64,000 nucleotides of DNA, taken from NCBI GenBank assembly GCA_023433305.1, contig JAEZCZ010000120.1, positions 15,410-79,409 of the forward strand, in the 5' to 3' direction. Shown one piece after another: positions 10,431 to 21,899 of the stretch. The DNA is from Pseudomonadota bacterium (GTDB lineage: Bacteria; Pseudomonadota; Alphaproteobacteria; Sphingomonadales; Sphingomonadaceae). The notes below the pieces were generated by a model, which searched no databases, had not been told where the DNA came from, and was given only the letters and a program-made list of their open reading frames with translations. How positions within the stretch are numbered: position 1 is the first letter of the stretch; each line of letters opens with the position of its first letter. The translations under genes were made by a program, and so were the position numbers.

Positions 10431-11881
10431 GCCGCGCGCTCCCGCTGGCCGGCGATCGCCGCGGCGAGGCCCGCCGCCCACCTGGTGATGTCGCCTGCTC
10501 CGAGACACACCACCATGTCGCCAGGCTCGATCACCGTCGAGAGGCGCTCCGCCAGTTCCGCCGGACCTTCGATCTCGAACGCGGCGCGATGGCCGCGGTC
10601 CTTCAGGCCGTTGACCAGCGCCGCCGAATCCACGCCCGCGATCGGCGGCTCGCCCGCCGGATAGACCGGGGCGACGAACACCACGTCGGCATCGTTGAAG
10701 CAGCCCTGGAACTCGCCCATCAGGTCGCGCAGGCGGGTGAAGCGATGCGGCTGCGCCACCGCGATCACCCGGCCGCCCGATCCCGAAGAGACCGCCTCGC
10801 GCGCCGCCGCGAGCACGGCGCGAATCTCGACCGGGTGATGCGCGTAATCGTCGATCACCGTCGCGCCCGCCACTTCGCCGACCCGCGTGAAGCGTCGGCG
10901 CACGCCGCCGAAGCGGGCGAATCCGGCGCGGATCGTCTCGTCGCTGCAGCCAAGCTCCACCGCGACCGCGATGGCGGCGAGAGCATTCTGCACGTTGTGC
11001 CGGCCAGGCATCGGCAAGGCGATGTCGGAAATCGTCCGCCGCTGGCCGTCCCGGTCGGTATGGACAGCGTCGAACAGGTTGCCGCCTTGGTCGGGACGGA
11101 TGTTCTCCCCGCGCCAGTCGGCCTGGGCCGAGAAGCCATAGGTGATCACCCGCCGGTCACGGACCCGCGCGATGACCCTCTGGACTTCGGGATGGTCGAT
11201 GCACAGCACCGCTGCGCCGTAGAACGGCACGTTCTCGATGAACTCGACGAACGCCTCCTTCACCGCATCGAAGCTGCCGTAGTGCTCGAGGTGCTCGGGA
11301 TCGATGTTGGTGACGACCGCGATCGTGCCGTCGAGCCGCAGGAAGCTGCCGTCGCTCTCGTCGGCCTCGACCACCATCCACTCGCTATCGCCGAGCCGCG
11401 CGTTGGAGCCGTAGCTCTCGATGATGCCGCCGTTGATCACGGTCGGATCGATGCCGCCCGCGTCGAACAGCGCGGCGACCATCGAGGTGGTGGTGGTCTT
11501 GCCGTGCGTGCCGGCGACCGCGACCGTGCGCTTGAGACGCATCAGCTCGGCCAGCATCTCGGCGCGTCGCACCACGCGGATGCGCGCCTCGAGCGCGGCG
11601 GCAACTTCGGGATTGTCCCGCCTCACCGCGGTCGAGGTCACCACGACTGCCGCCTCACCGAGGTTGCCGGCGTCGTGGCCAATCAGCACCTTGATCCCGC
11701 GCGCCCGCAGCCGCTCCACCGAAGCCCCTTCCGCGAGGTCGGAGCCCTGCACGCTGTAGCCGAGGTTGTGCATCACTTCGGCGATGCCGGACATGCCGAT
11801 GCCGCCGATGCCGACGAAGTGGATCGTCCCGATGTCGGTGGGCATGCGGCCGCCCTGCGCCGGCTGGAGCGCACGGTTCAT
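10427..11881 (-). CDS. murC: UDP-N-acetylmuramate--L-alanine ligase
   Basis: Adds the first stem amino acid, L-Ala, to UDP-MurNAc. The 484-residue Mur ligase opens with [23 protein letters not shown]. Its ATP loop is [20 protein letters not shown] typical third domain includes [19 protein letters not shown]. Start at ATG 11881 overlaps the murG stop (ATGA); an internal ATG at 11845 ([12 protein letters not shown]) is also possible. The reading frame is open a further 1.2 kb upstream, but that part is murG in another frame. Confidence 0.95.
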
Positions 11882-13068
11882 CGGGTCGCCCCTCCCGCCA
11901 GCGCCGCGCCGGCGGCGGCCGGCGCTTCGTTGGCGATGCGGATGACGTCCTGGATCGGTGCCGCGCCGAAGCTTTCGACGAGGTCGGCGAGGTCGCTCGC
12001 CGCCTTCGGCCGCCCGCAGTTCCAGGCCGCGTGAGCCGCCGTCGCCAGCGTCTCGGGGTGCTGCGCCATGGCGTTGATCTGCTTGGCGAGCTCCTTGGCG
12101 GTGAAGTTGTGCTGGCGGATCGAGCGCGCACCGCCGGCCTTGACGATCTCGCGCACGTTGGCCGCCTGGTGATCGTCGGTCGCGATCGGCAGCGGCACCA
12201 GGATCGCGGGGCGGCCCACCGCCGTCAGCTCGGCAACGGTCGATGCGCCGGCCCGGCCGATGAACAGGTGCGCATCGGCAAGCCGTGCCTGCATGTCCTC
12301 GAAGTAAGTGCCGAGCTCCGCCGGAATGCCATGGTTGGCATAGCGCTGGCGGACGGCATCGATATCCTCGGGGCGGCACTGCTGCGTCACCTGGAGGCGC
12401 GAACGCAGCGCCGGCGCAAGCATCGCGAGGCCGTCGGGCACGACTTCCGAGAGCACGCGGGCGCCCTGGCTGCCGCCTGTCACCAGCACGCGCAGCAAGC
12501 CTTCGGCGGTGAACGGCGGAAACGGCTCGTCGCGCAGCTCGAGCACTTGCGGCCGGACGGGGTTGCCGACCAGGTGCACTTTGTCCGCGTGCTTGGGCTT
12601 CAACCGGTCGACTTCGGGATAGGCCGTGGCGATCGCGTTGACGCCCCCGGCGAGCAGCCGGTTCACGCGGCCAAGCACCGCATTCTGCTCGTGGATCACC
12701 GTGGGAACGCCCGCCGATCGCGCGGCCAGCAGCGCCGGCAACGCGGGATAGCCGCCGAAACCGACGACGGCGCTCGGCTCGAAGCTCTCGTAGAGCCGGC
12801 GCGCCATGCCCCGCCCCTCCAGCACCGCCGCAATCCCCTTCGGCCAGGCCAGCGGATTCTTCCCGAAGCGGCCCGCCGGCAGGACGTGCGCGGGGAGGAA
12901 ATCGGGCTTGCCGGGAATCTCGGCGCCGCGCGCATCGGTGATCAGCGCGACATGGTGCCCGCGCCGTTCGAGCTCGTGCGCCAGCGCGAAGGCTGGTGTC
13001 AGGTGCCCGCCCGTGCCGCCGGCCGCCAGCACGTAGTGGCGCGAAACATGGTCCGGTCTCGGGTTCAT
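11878..13068 (-). CDS. murG: MurG, lipid II-forming GlcNAc transferase
   Basis: Peripheral inner-membrane glycosyltransferase that adds GlcNAc to lipid I. The 396-residue GT-B protein has the N-terminal glycine loop [19 protein letters not shown] and the motif [16 protein letters not shown]. The acceptor and donor sites show as [30 protein letters not shown] and [25 protein letters not shown]. Start at ATG 13068 overlaps the ftsW stop by four bases. Confidence 0.95.
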   Translation of the reverse strand: MNPRPDHVSRHYVLAAGGTGGHLTPAFALAHELERRGHHVALITDARGAEIPGKPDFLPAHVLPAGRFGKNPLAWPKGIAAVLEGRGMARRLYESFEPSAVVGFGGYPALPALLAARSAGVPTVIHEQNAVLGRVNRLLAGGVNAIATAYPEVDRLKPKHADKVHLVGNPVRPQVLELRDEPFPPFTAEGLLRVLVTGGSQGARVLSEVVPDGLAMLAPALRSRLQVTQQCRPEDIDAVRQRYANHGIPAELGTYFEDMQARLADAHLFIGRAGASTVAELTAVGRPAILVPLPIATDDHQAANVREIVKAGGARSIRQHNFTAKELAKQINAMAQHPETLATAAHAAWNCGRPKAASDLADLVESFGAAPIQDVIRIANEAPAAAGAALAGGATR

Positions 13069-14327
13069 AGCTCGCCATCCGCTTCGTGGCGGCGCTTCCG
13101 GCGGGGCCTGGCGAAAGTGACTTCGCCGGCGTCGCGCCAGTCCAGCCGCTCGCGCTGGAGATAGGGATTGCGCCGCGTAATCGCGAGCAAGAGCCCGACC
13201 AGGAAGCATTGCGCGATGGTCGACGAGCCGCCGTAGCTGACCAGCGGCAGCGTCAGGCCCTTCGAGGGGAAGAGCTGCAGGTTCACCAGGATATTGACGA
13301 AAGCCTGCCCGGCGAACAGCGCGACGAGCCCCGTGGCCGAAAGCAGCACGAACAGGTTGTCCTCGTCGAACAGCCGCAGCATCGCGCGTGCGACGATGGC
13401 GAGGTAGAGCAGCACCACCACGCCGCAGATGAGCAGCCCGAACTCTTCGCCGATCACCGAGAAGATGTAGTCGGTATGCGCTTCGGGAAGGCGCATCTTT
13501 TCCGTGCCGAGCCACAGCCCGGCTCCGGTCCAGCCGCCACCCATCAACGTCCGGCTGGCGAGGTCGACCTGGTCGAACGCCGTGCCGCCGCCGAGGAAGG
13601 AATCGATGCGATGGCGCGCGTTGTCGTAGAAGATGTAAGCCATCGCGAGCATGCCGATGCCCGCCCCTGCCAGGATCCCGATCCGCTGGAGCGGCAACCC
13701 GGCGAGCATGACGAGGACGAACCAGCAGCCGACGAACAGGATCGCGTCGCCGAGGTTCGGCTGGATCATCAGCAGCATCACGACCAGGCCCATGAAGGCG
13801 CCGCTCAGCGGGATCACCGGCAATTCGGGATCGCGCGCGCTCCACGAAAGGATCCAGGCCGTGGCGACCGCGAACGCGGGCTTGAGGAACTCGCTCGGCT
13901 GAAAGCGGATCCCGAAGTCGAGCCAGCGGCGGGCGCCGTTCACCTCGGTCCCGATCAAGGGCACCAGCAGCATCGCGCCGATCATCGCCGCGCTCAGCAC
14001 GATCGCGCCGCGCCGCACCAGCTCGCGCGGCATCAGCGAGGTCGCCAGCATCACCAGGATGCCGAGGAACTGGAAGCGCAAGTGCAGCCAGAAGAAGTAA
14101 AGATCGCCGAGCTGTTCGCTCCCGGTCGAAAGCCGGCGTGCGCTCGCGGGCGAAGCGGCCGCGACCGAGATCGCCCCGATCATCATCAGCGCCGCGATCA
14201 GGAACAGCAGTCCCCGGTCGAGTTCGCGCCACCAGATCTGCAACTGGCGCTTGCGGCTGCGCGGGAACTGCTGCGCCGGCGCGCTGCGCTCGCCCGGACG
14301 GGGAATATAGGGGCGCAGCGGAGTCAT
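13065..14327 (-). CDS. ftsW: Lipid II polymerase FtsW
   Basis: A SEDS-family peptidoglycan glycosyltransferase that works with FtsI at the septum. The 420-residue polytopic protein has a basic cytoplasmic N-terminus followed by about ten membrane helices. SEDS-type signatures include [22 protein letters not shown] and, near the end, [21 protein letters not shown]. It overlaps murG and murD by four bases on either side. Confidence 0.95.
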   Translation of the reverse strand: MTPLRPYIPRPGERSAPAQQFPRSRKRQLQIWWRELDRGLLFLIAALMMIGAISVAAASPASARRLSTGSEQLGDLYFFWLHLRFQFLGILVMLATSLMPRELVRRGAIVLSAAMIGAMLLVPLIGTEVNGARRWLDFGIRFQPSEFLKPAFAVATAWILSWSARDPELPVIPLSGAFMGLVVMLLMIQPNLGDAILFVGCWFVLVMLAGLPLQRIGILAGAGIGMLAMAYIFYDNARHRIDSFLGGGTAFDQVDLASRTLMGGGWTGAGLWLGTEKMRLPEAHTDYIFSVIGEEFGLLICGVVVLLYLAIVARAMLRLFDEDNLFVLLSATGLVALFAGQAFVNILVNLQLFPSKGLTLPLVSYGGSSTIAQCFLVGLLLAITRRNPYLQRERLDWRDAGEVTFARPRRKRRHEADGEL

Positions 14328-15679
14328 GCCGCCGAGCTCGCGCGGCAGGCGTTGGGCTGCTCGGCCTGGCCGGTCAGCTCATGGACAAGCTTGCGGAAGC
14401 AGTCGCCACGTTGCTCGTAGTCGCGAAACTGGTCAAAGCTCGCACAGGCGGGGGAGAACAGCACGACGTCTCCGGGCGCGGCCGCGGCGATGGCGCGCTG
14501 CACCGCCTCGCACAGCATCTCGCAGCGCTCGACATGCATCACCGGCTCGAGAATCTCGGCGAACCGCGGCCCCGCCTCGCCGATCGTGTAGGCGGCAGCG
14601 ATGTTGCCGAAGTTGGGCGCGCATTCGTCGAGATCGTCGCCCTTGGGCAACCCCCCGCAGATCCAGTGGACGCGCTTGCGCGGCGCCGGCGGCCACGCGG
14701 CCAGCGCGGGCGCGGTCGAGGCGGGATTGGTCGCCTTGCTGTCGTTCACGAACAGCACGCCGCCGAATTCGCCCACCCGCTCCATCCGGTGCGATAGCCC
14801 GCGGAAGCTGGCCAGGCCGGCGAGGACTTCGTCGTGGCTGAGCCCCAGCTCGAGCGCGATGGCGGCCGCCACGGCTGCGTTCTGCAGGTTGTGCGGACCC
14901 TGCAGCCAGGGCCAGTCGGCCTGGTGGACCGCCCAGCGGGCGTAGTCCGCGCAGACCGCCCTGCCTTCAGGCCGGCGCGCCTGCTCGGCGCGATGGATCG
15001 CGTCGGTCGCCGCGTCCTCGCAGCCGAATACCGCGAATTGCGTCTCGCTTTGCATCGAGAACAGCCGCGCTTTCGATGCCGCGTAGGCTGCAAAGCCGTC
15101 GTAGCGGTCGAGATGGTCGGGTGTGATGTTGGTCAGCCCCGCCGCCTCGCAGCCGAGCGAGAAGGTCAGGTCGATCTGATAGCTCGACAACTCGAGTACG
15201 TAGGTTCCGCCTTCGGGAAGCGGCTCCTGGCCCAGGATCGGCAGACCGATGTTGCCGCCCATCCGCGCCGGGCGGCCCGCGTGTTCGAGCAGGTGATGGA
15301 CCAGGGCCGTGGTGGTCGACTTGCCGTTGGTGCCGGTGATGCCGACGACCATGTGCGGCGGCAGGTCGGTGCGCGCCTGCGCAAACAGCTCGATGTCGCC
15401 GATCAGCGGCACGCCGGCGGCGCGCGCCTTGTCGGCGATGGGGTGGGTATTGAGCGGCACGCCGGGCGAAAGCACCACGCCATCGAAGCCAGCCAGGTCG
15501 ATCGCCAGCGGGTCGGTGATCGTCGCGCGGCCGGCAAGTTGCTCGCGCGGACCCTCGCGGCGGTCCCATGCCGTGACGTGGGCACCGCTCGCGAGCAGAG
15601 CCTCTGCGGCCGCCATGCCTGATCGGGCGAGGCCGAGCACGGCATAACGCTTCCCTGCAAAGGCGCGCGAAACGATCAT
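14324..15679 (-). CDS. murD: UDP-N-acetylmuramoyl-L-alanine--D-glutamate ligase
   Basis: Adds D-Glu to the peptidoglycan precursor. The 451-residue ligase begins [23 protein letters not shown], with the ATP loop [21 protein letters not shown]. The carbamylated-lysine region and C-terminal domain ([20 protein letters not shown] and [13 protein letters not shown]) are typical. Start at ATG 15679 overlaps the mraY stop. Confidence 0.95.
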   Translation of the reverse strand: MIVSRAFAGKRYAVLGLARSGMAAAEALLASGAHVTAWDRREGPREQLAGRATITDPLAIDLAGFDGVVLSPGVPLNTHPIADKARAAGVPLIGDIELFAQARTDLPPHMVVGITGTNGKSTTTALVHHLLEHAGRPARMGGNIGLPILGQEPLPEGGTYVLELSSYQIDLTFSLGCEAAGLTNITPDHLDRYDGFAAYAASKARLFSMQSETQFAVFGCEDAATDAIHRAEQARRPEGRAVCADYARWAVHQADWPWLQGPHNLQNAAVAAAIALELGLSHDEVLAGLASFRGLSHRMERVGEFGGVLFVNDSKATNPASTAPALAAWPPAPRKRVHWICGGLPKGDDLDECAPNFGNIAAAYTIGEAGPRFAEILEPVMHVERCEMLCEAVQRAIAAAAPGDVVLFSPACASFDQFRDYEQRGDCFRKLVHELTGQAEQPNACRASSAA

Positions 15680-16746
15680 CGCAGCTTCAGCGTCGAAAGG
15701 CCGATCACCGCCAGCACGATCGCGATGATCCAGAACCGGATCACCACGGTCGATTCCTTCCAGCCGAGTTGCTCGAAGTGGTGGTGGATCGGAGCCATGC
15801 GGAAGATGCGCTTGCCGGTGCGCTTGAACCAGAACACCTGGATGATGACGCTGGCGGTCTCCATCACGAACAGGCCGCCGATGATCAGCAGCACCAGCTC
15901 GTGGTTGACGGCCACGGCGACGGCTCCGAGCGCGCCGCCCAGCGCCAAGCTCCCCGTGTCGCCCATGAACACCGCCGCCGGCGGCGCGTTGAACCACAGG
16001 AAGGCGAGCCCCGCCCCCATGATCGCCGCGCACATGATCGCCAGTTCGCCGGCACCGGGCACGTGCGGAATGCCGAGATAGTCGGAATAGTCGACGCGAC
16101 CGACCAGATAGCAGATGAACAGGAAAGCCCCCGCCGCGATCACGATCGGCATCGTCGCCAGCCCGTCGAGCCCGTCGGTCAGGTTCACGGCGTTGCCGAA
16201 GCCGACGATGATCGTCGCGGCGAACACGTAGTAGAGCGGACCCAGCGGGATGTATCGATCGGTCAGGAACGGCACGTAGAGATTGGTGCCCGCAGGCCCC
16301 ACGATGATCGCCACGGCGATGCCCGCCACGATGAACTCGAGCAGCAGCCGGACCTTGCCCGAAACGCCCTTGTGGCTGCGCTTGGTCACCTTGTCGAGAT
16401 CGTCGAAGAAGCCGATCAACCCGAAGCCCGCGGTCACGGCCAGGCAAGCCCAGACCAGCGGCGTTGCCGGATTCATCCACAGCAGCATCGAGACCGTCAG
16501 CGCGGTGAGGATCATGAGCCCGCCCATCGTCGGCGTGCCGACCTTGGCGAGATGCGTCTGCGGCCCGTCGTCGCGGATCGGCTGGCCCTTGCCCTGCCGA
16601 ACCCGCAGCATGTTGATGAATTTCGGCCCGATGATCAGCCCGAGCGCGAGCGCGGTGAGCAACGTCGCACCGGCACGGAAGGTCTGGTAGCGGACGAGGT
16701 TGAAAAGCCCTTCGAATTCAAGCCATTGGGCAAGCAAATAGAGCAT
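15676..16746 (-). CDS. mraY: Phospho-MurNAc-pentapeptide transferase
   Basis: Integral membrane enzyme that transfers phospho-MurNAc-pentapeptide to undecaprenyl phosphate, giving lipid I. The 356-residue protein has about ten membrane spans. Signature loops include [41 protein letters not shown] with the catalytic aspartates, and [16 protein letters not shown]. The final [11 protein letters not shown] is also characteristic. It starts 15 bp downstream of the murF stop. Confidence 0.96.
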   Translation of the reverse strand: MLYLLAQWLEFEGLFNLVRYQTFRAGATLLTALALGLIIGPKFINMLRVRQGKGQPIRDDGPQTHLAKVGTPTMGGLMILTALTVSMLLWMNPATPLVWACLAVTAGFGLIGFFDDLDKVTKRSHKGVSGKVRLLLEFIVAGIAVAIIVGPAGTNLYVPFLTDRYIPLGPLYYVFAATIIVGFGNAVNLTDGLDGLATMPIVIAAGAFLFICYLVGRVDYSDYLGIPHVPGAGELAIMCAAIMGAGLAFLWFNAPPAAVFMGDTGSLALGGALGAVAVAVNHELVLLIIGGLFVMETASVIIQVFWFKRTGKRIFRMAPIHHHFEQLGWKESTVVIRFWIIAIVLAVIGLSTLKLR

Positions 16747-16761
16747 TCGCGGCGTTCAGCC

Positions 16762-18213
16762 TTATTTCGCGGCGAAATGGGCGACGACCCTGCCCAGTCC
16801 GACCGAATTCGAACCCTTCACGAGCACTGCGTCGCCGCCAGTGAGGCCGAATTCCTCCAGCGCGGCGATCGCTTCGCCCGGCCCTTGGCAATGGGCGTAG
16901 GCGGCGCGGTTGCCAAGCGTGTTCTGGGCCGCTTTCCCCAGCTCGCGCGCGAGGGCGAGCATCTCTTCGCCGACCAGGATCGCATAGTCGACCCGCGCGT
17001 CGGCCAGCGGCCCGGCCAGCTGCGCATGGAACGAGGGCGCGAAATCGCCCAGCTCCTTCATGCTGCCTAGCACCGCGATGCGGCGCCCCGCCGGGGTGGC
17101 GCCGAGCTGCGCGAGCGTGGCGCGCATCGAGGCGGGATTGGCGTTGTAGCTCTCGTCGATCATCAGCGCGTGCCCGCCGGGCACGCGCACGCGATGTCGC
17201 GCGCCGCGACCCTTGAGCCCGCCCATCTCCGCCAGCGCGAGCCCGGCCGCGCCGAGATCGCCGCCGGCGGCATGCACCGCCGCCATGACGGCAAGCGAGT
17301 TCGCCACCCAGTGCTCGCCGGGCTCGGCCACCGAGAAGCACAGGCGCCGGTCCTCGAGCGCCGCGGTGACGAGCGAGCCGCCGTTGGCGACCGCGACCGC
17401 GTCGAGCAGCCGCACGTCGGCATCGGCCGCGCGCCCGAAGGCCAGCACTCTCGCGCCCCGCGCCTCGGCCGCCGTCCGCAAGCGTTGGTAGTGCGCGCTG
17501 TCCGCCGGGATCACCGCGGTGCCGCCCGGTTCCAGCCCTGCGAAGATCTCGGCCTTGGCATCGGCGATCGCTTCCTCGCTGCCGAGGTTCTCGATGTGCG
17601 CGGGCGCGATGGTCGTGACGACCGCCACGTGCGGCCGCACTTGTGCCGTCAATCCAAGGATTTCGCCGGCGTGGTTCATGCCCATCTCGAACACGCCGAA
17701 CCGACTGCGCGCGGGCATCCGGGATAGGCTGAGCGGGACGCCGACATGGTTGTTGTAGCTGCGAACCGAACGATGCGCGGCGCCTTTGCTGGTGCGCTCG
17801 AGCGCGGCGAAGATCGCTTCCTTCACTCCCGTCTTGCCGACCGAACCCGTCACCCCGATCACGTGCACGGGCGCGCGCTTGCGCGCCGCCTTGGCCAGAA
17901 GCTCGAGCGCCCTCGAGGTATCCTCGACCAGGACGTGCGGCTGCGGGATGGGCTTCTCGACCACCGCCGCGGCCGCGCCGCCGGCAAAGGCCTTGTCGAC
18001 ATAGAGGTGCCCGTCCGCGCTTTCGCCCTTGAGCGCGAAGAACAGGTCGCCGGAACGCACGTCGCGCGAATCCATCTCGACCCCGCCCGCCTGGAACGGT
18101 TCGCTGGCGACGCCGCCGGTGGCCGCAGCGACCTCTTCGGACGTCCACAGCGCCAGGCGCCGCTGGTCGCGGTCCTCGGCAGGCCAGCGCAAGGTCTTCA
18201 GCAAAGCGTTCAT
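16762..18213 (-). CDS. murF: UDP-N-acetylmuramoyl-tripeptide--D-Ala-D-Ala ligase
   Basis: Adds D-Ala-D-Ala to complete the pentapeptide. The 483-residue Mur ligase has the ATP loop VIGVTGSVGKTGVKEAIFAAL. Here the usual Asn of GSNGKT is Val, a variation that occurs in alphaproteobacterial MurF. Further motifs are GMNHAGEILGLTAQVRPHVAVVTTIAPAH (in part) and DESYNANPASMRA. Start at ATG 18213; seven bases separate it from murE. Confidence 0.94.
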   Translation of the reverse strand: MNALLKTLRWPAEDRDQRRLALWTSEEVAAATGGVASEPFQAGGVEMDSRDVRSGDLFFALKGESADGHLYVDKAFAGGAAAAVVEKPIPQPHVLVEDTSRALELLAKAARKRAPVHVIGVTGSVGKTGVKEAIFAALERTSKGAAHRSVRSYNNHVGVPLSLSRMPARSRFGVFEMGMNHAGEILGLTAQVRPHVAVVTTIAPAHIENLGSEEAIADAKAEIFAGLEPGGTAVIPADSAHYQRLRTAAEARGARVLAFGRAADADVRLLDAVAVANGGSLVTAALEDRRLCFSVAEPGEHWVANSLAVMAAVHAAGGDLGAAGLALAEMGGLKGRGARHRVRVPGGHALMIDESYNANPASMRATLAQLGATPAGRRIAVLGSMKELGDFAPSFHAQLAGPLADARVDYAILVGEEMLALARELGKAAQNTLGNRAAYAHCQGPGEAIAALEEFGLTGGDAVLVKGSNSVGLGRVVAHFAAK

Positions 18214-18220
18214 GTGACCC

Positions 18221-19684
18221 CTAAGCTCCTGCCAGTTCCGCAGCGCATTCGCGAGCGACGGTCACGTCGTCGAAGGGGAGAACCCTCATGTTTTCCCCCG
18301 TTCCCACGATCTGCCCCTGTTCGTGCCCCTTGCCGGCTATCAGGACGATGTCGCCGGCCCCTGCCTCGTCGATGGCCGCGCGTATGGCCGCGCGCCGGTC
18401 GCCGATCTCGCGAGCCCGCGGCGCACCGGCGAGCACCTGGAGCCGGATCGCCGCCGGATCCTCCCCGCGCGGATTGTCGTCGGTGACGATGACCAAGTCG
18501 GAATGCGCGGCAGCGACTTCGCCCATTTGGGCGCGCTTGCCGATGTCCCGATCACCTCCAGCGCCGAACACGGTGATCAGCCGGTGTTCAACGTGCGGAT
18601 GAAGCGCTTCAATCGCAGCTGCGAGCGCGTCCGGAGTGTGCGCGTAATCGACGTAGACGGGCACCCCGGCCCCGGTGATCACCGCCCGCTCCAACCTGCC
18701 GCGCACCGGTTGCAACCGGCCCAAAGCGTCGAATACCGCCGCCGCCTCTCCTCCCGTCGCGAGCACGAGCCCGGCCGCGACCAGCGCATTGGCGGCCTGG
18801 TAGGCGCCGATGAGCGGCAGCATGACCTTGTAGCGCGTGCCCTGATGTTCGATCTCAAGTTCCTGGCCCAAGTGGCCGGGATTGCGGGAAAGCAGGCGAA
18901 TGCCGTCACCCGCTTCGCCCACGCTGAAGACCGCGAGCGATCGCCCGCGCGCCGCCGCGATGGCCCGCTCGCTCCAGGCATCGTCCGCCCAGATGACCGC
19001 CGCCCCGTCCTCGTCGACGACCTCCGAGAACAGCCGCATCTTGGCCGTGAAGTAGTCCTCCATGTCGGCATGGTAATCGAGGTGGTCGCGGCTAAGATTG
19101 GTGAAGGCCCCCGCCTTCACCGGCAGCCCCTCGTTGCGGAACTGCGAAAGCCCATGGCTCGAAGCCTCATACGCGACGTGCGTCACCCCCTCGCGCGCCA
19201 GGCCGGTCATGTTCGAGAGGAATGTGACGATATCGGGTGTGGTGAGGCCGGTCGAGACGCTCTCGTCCGGCGTGGTAACCCCCAGAGTGCCGATCGATGC
19301 CGCGCGGTGTCCGCACATGCGCCAGATCTGCCGCGTCATCTCCACGGTCGAGGTCTTGCCGTTCGTTCCCGTGACCGCGACAACGGTGTCCGGAACGGGG
19401 CGGAAGAACTGCGCGGCAAGGGTGGCGAAAGCCTTCCGCGGCTGAGGGTCGGCGAGGTGCGCCGCGCCAGTCACGCACACTTCGGGGCGTGCCACGATCG
19501 CGATGGCGCCGGCAGCCACCGCCGCCGGGACGAAGTCCTCCCCGTTAACGGCGCTGCCCTGGAACGCGCCGAACACGGTCCCCGGGGCTACCTTGCGATG
19601 ATCGATGGCGAAGCCGGTCACCGTCTCGTCGGCAAAACCATCCGCATCCATCCCAACTGCCCCGGCCAAGGTCCCGAGCTTCAT
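18221..19684 (-). CDS. murE: UDP-MurNAc-tripeptide synthetase (MurE)
   Basis: Adds the third stem residue. The 487-residue protein has the ATP loop VVAVTGTNGKTSTVEMTRQIW. The motif DDNPRGEDP is the DNPR signature of meso-diaminopimelate-adding MurE, so the cell wall is predicted to be of the usual Gram-negative DAP type. The ATG at 19684 overlaps the ftsI TGA by one base (TGATG); the preceding in-frame TTG is a less likely start. Confidence 0.95.
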   Translation of the reverse strand: MKLGTLAGAVGMDADGFADETVTGFAIDHRKVAPGTVFGAFQGSAVNGEDFVPAAVAAGAIAIVARPEVCVTGAAHLADPQPRKAFATLAAQFFRPVPDTVVAVTGTNGKTSTVEMTRQIWRMCGHRAASIGTLGVTTPDESVSTGLTTPDIVTFLSNMTGLAREGVTHVAYEASSHGLSQFRNEGLPVKAGAFTNLSRDHLDYHADMEDYFTAKMRLFSEVVDEDGAAVIWADDAWSERAIAAARGRSLAVFSVGEAGDGIRLLSRNPGHLGQELEIEHQGTRYKVMLPLIGAYQAANALVAAGLVLATGGEAAAVFDALGRLQPVRGRLERAVITGAGVPVYVDYAHTPDALAAAIEALHPHVEHRLITVFGAGGDRDIGKRAQMGEVAAAHSDLVIVTDDNPRGEDPAAIRLQVLAGAPRAREIGDRRAAIRAAIDEAGAGDIVLIAGKGHEQGQIVGTGENMRVLPFDDVTVARECAAELAGA

Positions 19685-21396
19685 CAATGGTCCCCGACGA
19701 GCGGCTTTAGATCGGTGAGATCGACGTCACGGGTCTCGTCGGGAAGGACGCCGAGCAGAGGTCCGATGCGCGGGACCAGGCGCCCCACGATGGGTGCCGC
19801 ATTCCATGCGGCCGTACGCTGGTATGAGCTGGCCGCGGTCCCCTTGGGTTCGTCGAGCATCGCGATGACCACGTAGCGCGGCTTGTCCATTGGGAAGGCC
19901 GCGGCGAACGTCGAGACCAGCGTGGTGCGAGCATAGCCGCCCGAGCTCGGCTTCTCGGCGCTGCCGGTCTTGCCGCCGACGCGGAAACCCGGGGCGTCGG
20001 CGTTGCGGCCGGTGCCATAGACCGCAATCATCCGCAGCAACTGGTTCATGCGAGCGCTCGTGCTGGCCTTGAACACGCGGCGCCCGCGATTGACCTCGCC
20101 TGGCTCGACCTTCTGAAGCGTCGCCGGGCGCCAGATGCCACCGTTGACCATCGCGGCATAAGCGGTGGCCAGGTGCAACGGGGTGACGGCGATCCCGTGC
20201 CCATAGCCGACGGTCACTCCGCGCAGCAGCGGCCAGTCCCCACTCGGCCAGATCGGGAAACCGCGCGCGGGCAGTTCGACGTAAGGCCGCTCGTTCATCC
20301 CCAGGTCCGCCATCGTCTGCTTGAGCCGGGCTGTGCCGAGATCCTCGACGACGTGGGCCGTCACGACGTTCGACGAATGGATCAGCATCTCTGGCACGTT
20401 CAGCGTCGCGCCTTTGAGCTTCAAATCCTTGATGGTGTATCCGCTGATCGGGTACGGCGTGGCCGAGTAACGCCGGGAGAGGTCCGCAACCGTACCGGCG
20501 TCGATCGCAGCAGCGACGGTGAGCGGCTTGAAAGTCGAGCCGAGCTCGTAAACCTGGTTCGTGACCTTGTTGAAGACGTGGTTACGGCCCTCCTCGTCGA
20601 CATTGTTGGGATCGAACTCGGGAAGCGAGGCAAGCGCCATGACCTCGCCGGTATCGACGTCGAGCACGATTCCGGCCGCGCCGACCGCGTCCACGGACAG
20701 CATGCCGCGACGCAGCTCATCCTCGAGCGCGCCCTGAACCCGCACGTCGATCGAAAGCGCGACCGGCTCCGCGCGGCGGGCGGGATCGATCAGGCGGTCG
20801 TCGAGCGCCGCCTCCATGCCGACATAGCCTTTGCCGTCCTGAACGTACCCGAGGACGTGAGCAGCCATCGTCCCTTGCGGGTAGTGCCGATCGGTCTCGC
20901 GCGGCAGTTCCAGCGCCAGCTCGCCGATCGCCATCACGCGGTTGGCGTCTTCCGGCAGGACGCGGCGGCGCAGATAGCCCGCCTTGCCCGAGGCGAGCTG
21001 CTGCGCGATCGCGTGCTCATCGAGATCGGGGAAGATGACCTTGAGCCGCGCCGCGACCGACTTCGCCGACTGCACCAGCGGCGGGCCGCCGTCGTCCATC
21101 GCATCGGGATTGAACCACAGGGCGTACGCGGGGAACGCGCGCGCCAGCGGAACGCCGTTTCGGTCGGTCAGCTCGCCGCGTGGCGGCAGCAGCGCCGCAG
21201 CCATCGAGCGGTGGCTGGGCGCCGGCTCGACCACACCGATCCACGCGATGCGCAGCAGCGCGGCCGCCGCCAGCACCACGAACACCGCACCGACCAGCAG
21301 CATCCGCAATTGCGCGAGCAGCAGGGCCCGACGCCGCACGTCGACCAGCTCGATGCGTCCGGAATGTGCCTGGGCGGGGACCGCCAAGGCATTCAC
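19684..21396 (-). CDS. ftsI: Septal penicillin-binding protein FtsI (PBP3)
   Basis: Class B transpeptidase that cross-links septal peptidoglycan. The 570-residue protein has a short cytoplasmic tail and a membrane anchor near residues 28-50. A PBP dimer domain precedes the transpeptidase domain. The active-site motifs are STFKPL (SxxK), HSSN (SxN) and GKTGSAEKP (KTG). It starts at GTG 21396, overlapping the ftsL stop in a GTGA arrangement. Confidence 0.95.
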   Translation of the reverse strand: MNALAVPAQAHSGRIELVDVRRRALLLAQLRMLLVGAVFVVLAAAALLRIAWIGVVEPAPSHRSMAAALLPPRGELTDRNGVPLARAFPAYALWFNPDAMDDGGPPLVQSAKSVAARLKVIFPDLDEHAIAQQLASGKAGYLRRRVLPEDANRVMAIGELALELPRETDRHYPQGTMAAHVLGYVQDGKGYVGMEAALDDRLIDPARRAEPVALSIDVRVQGALEDELRRGMLSVDAVGAAGIVLDVDTGEVMALASLPEFDPNNVDEEGRNHVFNKVTNQVYELGSTFKPLTVAAAIDAGTVADLSRRYSATPYPISGYTIKDLKLKGATLNVPEMLIHSSNVVTAHVVEDLGTARLKQTMADLGMNERPYVELPARGFPIWPSGDWPLLRGVTVGYGHGIAVTPLHLATAYAAMVNGGIWRPATLQKVEPGEVNRGRRVFKASTSARMNQLLRMIAVYGTGRNADAPGFRVGGKTGSAEKPSSGGYARTTLVSTFAAAFPMDKPRYVVIAMLDEPKGTAASSYQRTAAWNAAPIVGRLVPRIGPLLGVLPDETRDVDLTDLKPLVGDH

Positions 21397-21899
21397 TGCG
21401 ATGCGCTCCCGATCACCGCACCGAGCGGGATCCGCATCGAGCCACCGCGATCGGCGATGCTCGCCACGACCAAGGGACCTTCAGGTTCGACCAAGGCATC
21501 GTCGAGCGGCTCGCCGGTTAGCGGGGAGACGAGCTTCGGATAAGACGGCGCCGGGGTCCCGGCACCCCCCGCCACACGGATCGGCTCGGGAGCGCCGATC
21601 GCACGCGGACCGCCGAAACTGGCGAGCTGGCGCTCGCTCTCGAGGAACTGCGCGGCGGTCGGCGCGGTATAGCCGAAGTCCACGCGGTTCCAGGCGGCCA
21701 GCTGGAGCTGGTTCGAGCGGGTCTCGAACTCGGTCTCGAGCAGGAGTTTCTGCTGCTCGAGCGCCACTATCTGGCGCTCGGCACGTATGACGTCACTGCG
21801 CACCGAGTGCACCTTGAGGTGCAGCATCAGATAGAGCGCGGTGCAGACCGCCAGCGCGGCGATCCAGCCGATGCGGCGAATGCGGTTCTGTGCGGTCAT
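21393..21899 (-). CDS. ftsL: Cell division protein FtsL
   Basis: A small bitopic divisome protein of 168 residues. It has one membrane segment near residues 10-27 ([18 protein letters not shown]). A heptad-like coiled coil follows ([20 protein letters not shown]). The C-terminal region after about residue 75 is Pro/Gly/Ala-rich and longer than in E. coli. Identification rests on the topology and on the position between rsmH and ftsI, since FtsL diverges quickly. It overlaps both neighbours by four bases. Confidence 0.88.
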   Translation of the reverse strand: MTAQNRIRRIGWIAALAVCTALYLMLHLKVHSVRSDVIRAERQIVALEQQKLLLETEFETRSNQLQLAAWNRVDFGYTAPTAAQFLESERQLASFGGPRAIGAPEPIRVAGGAGTPAPSYPKLVSPLTGEPLDDALVEPEGPLVVASIADRGGSMRIPLGAVIGSASQ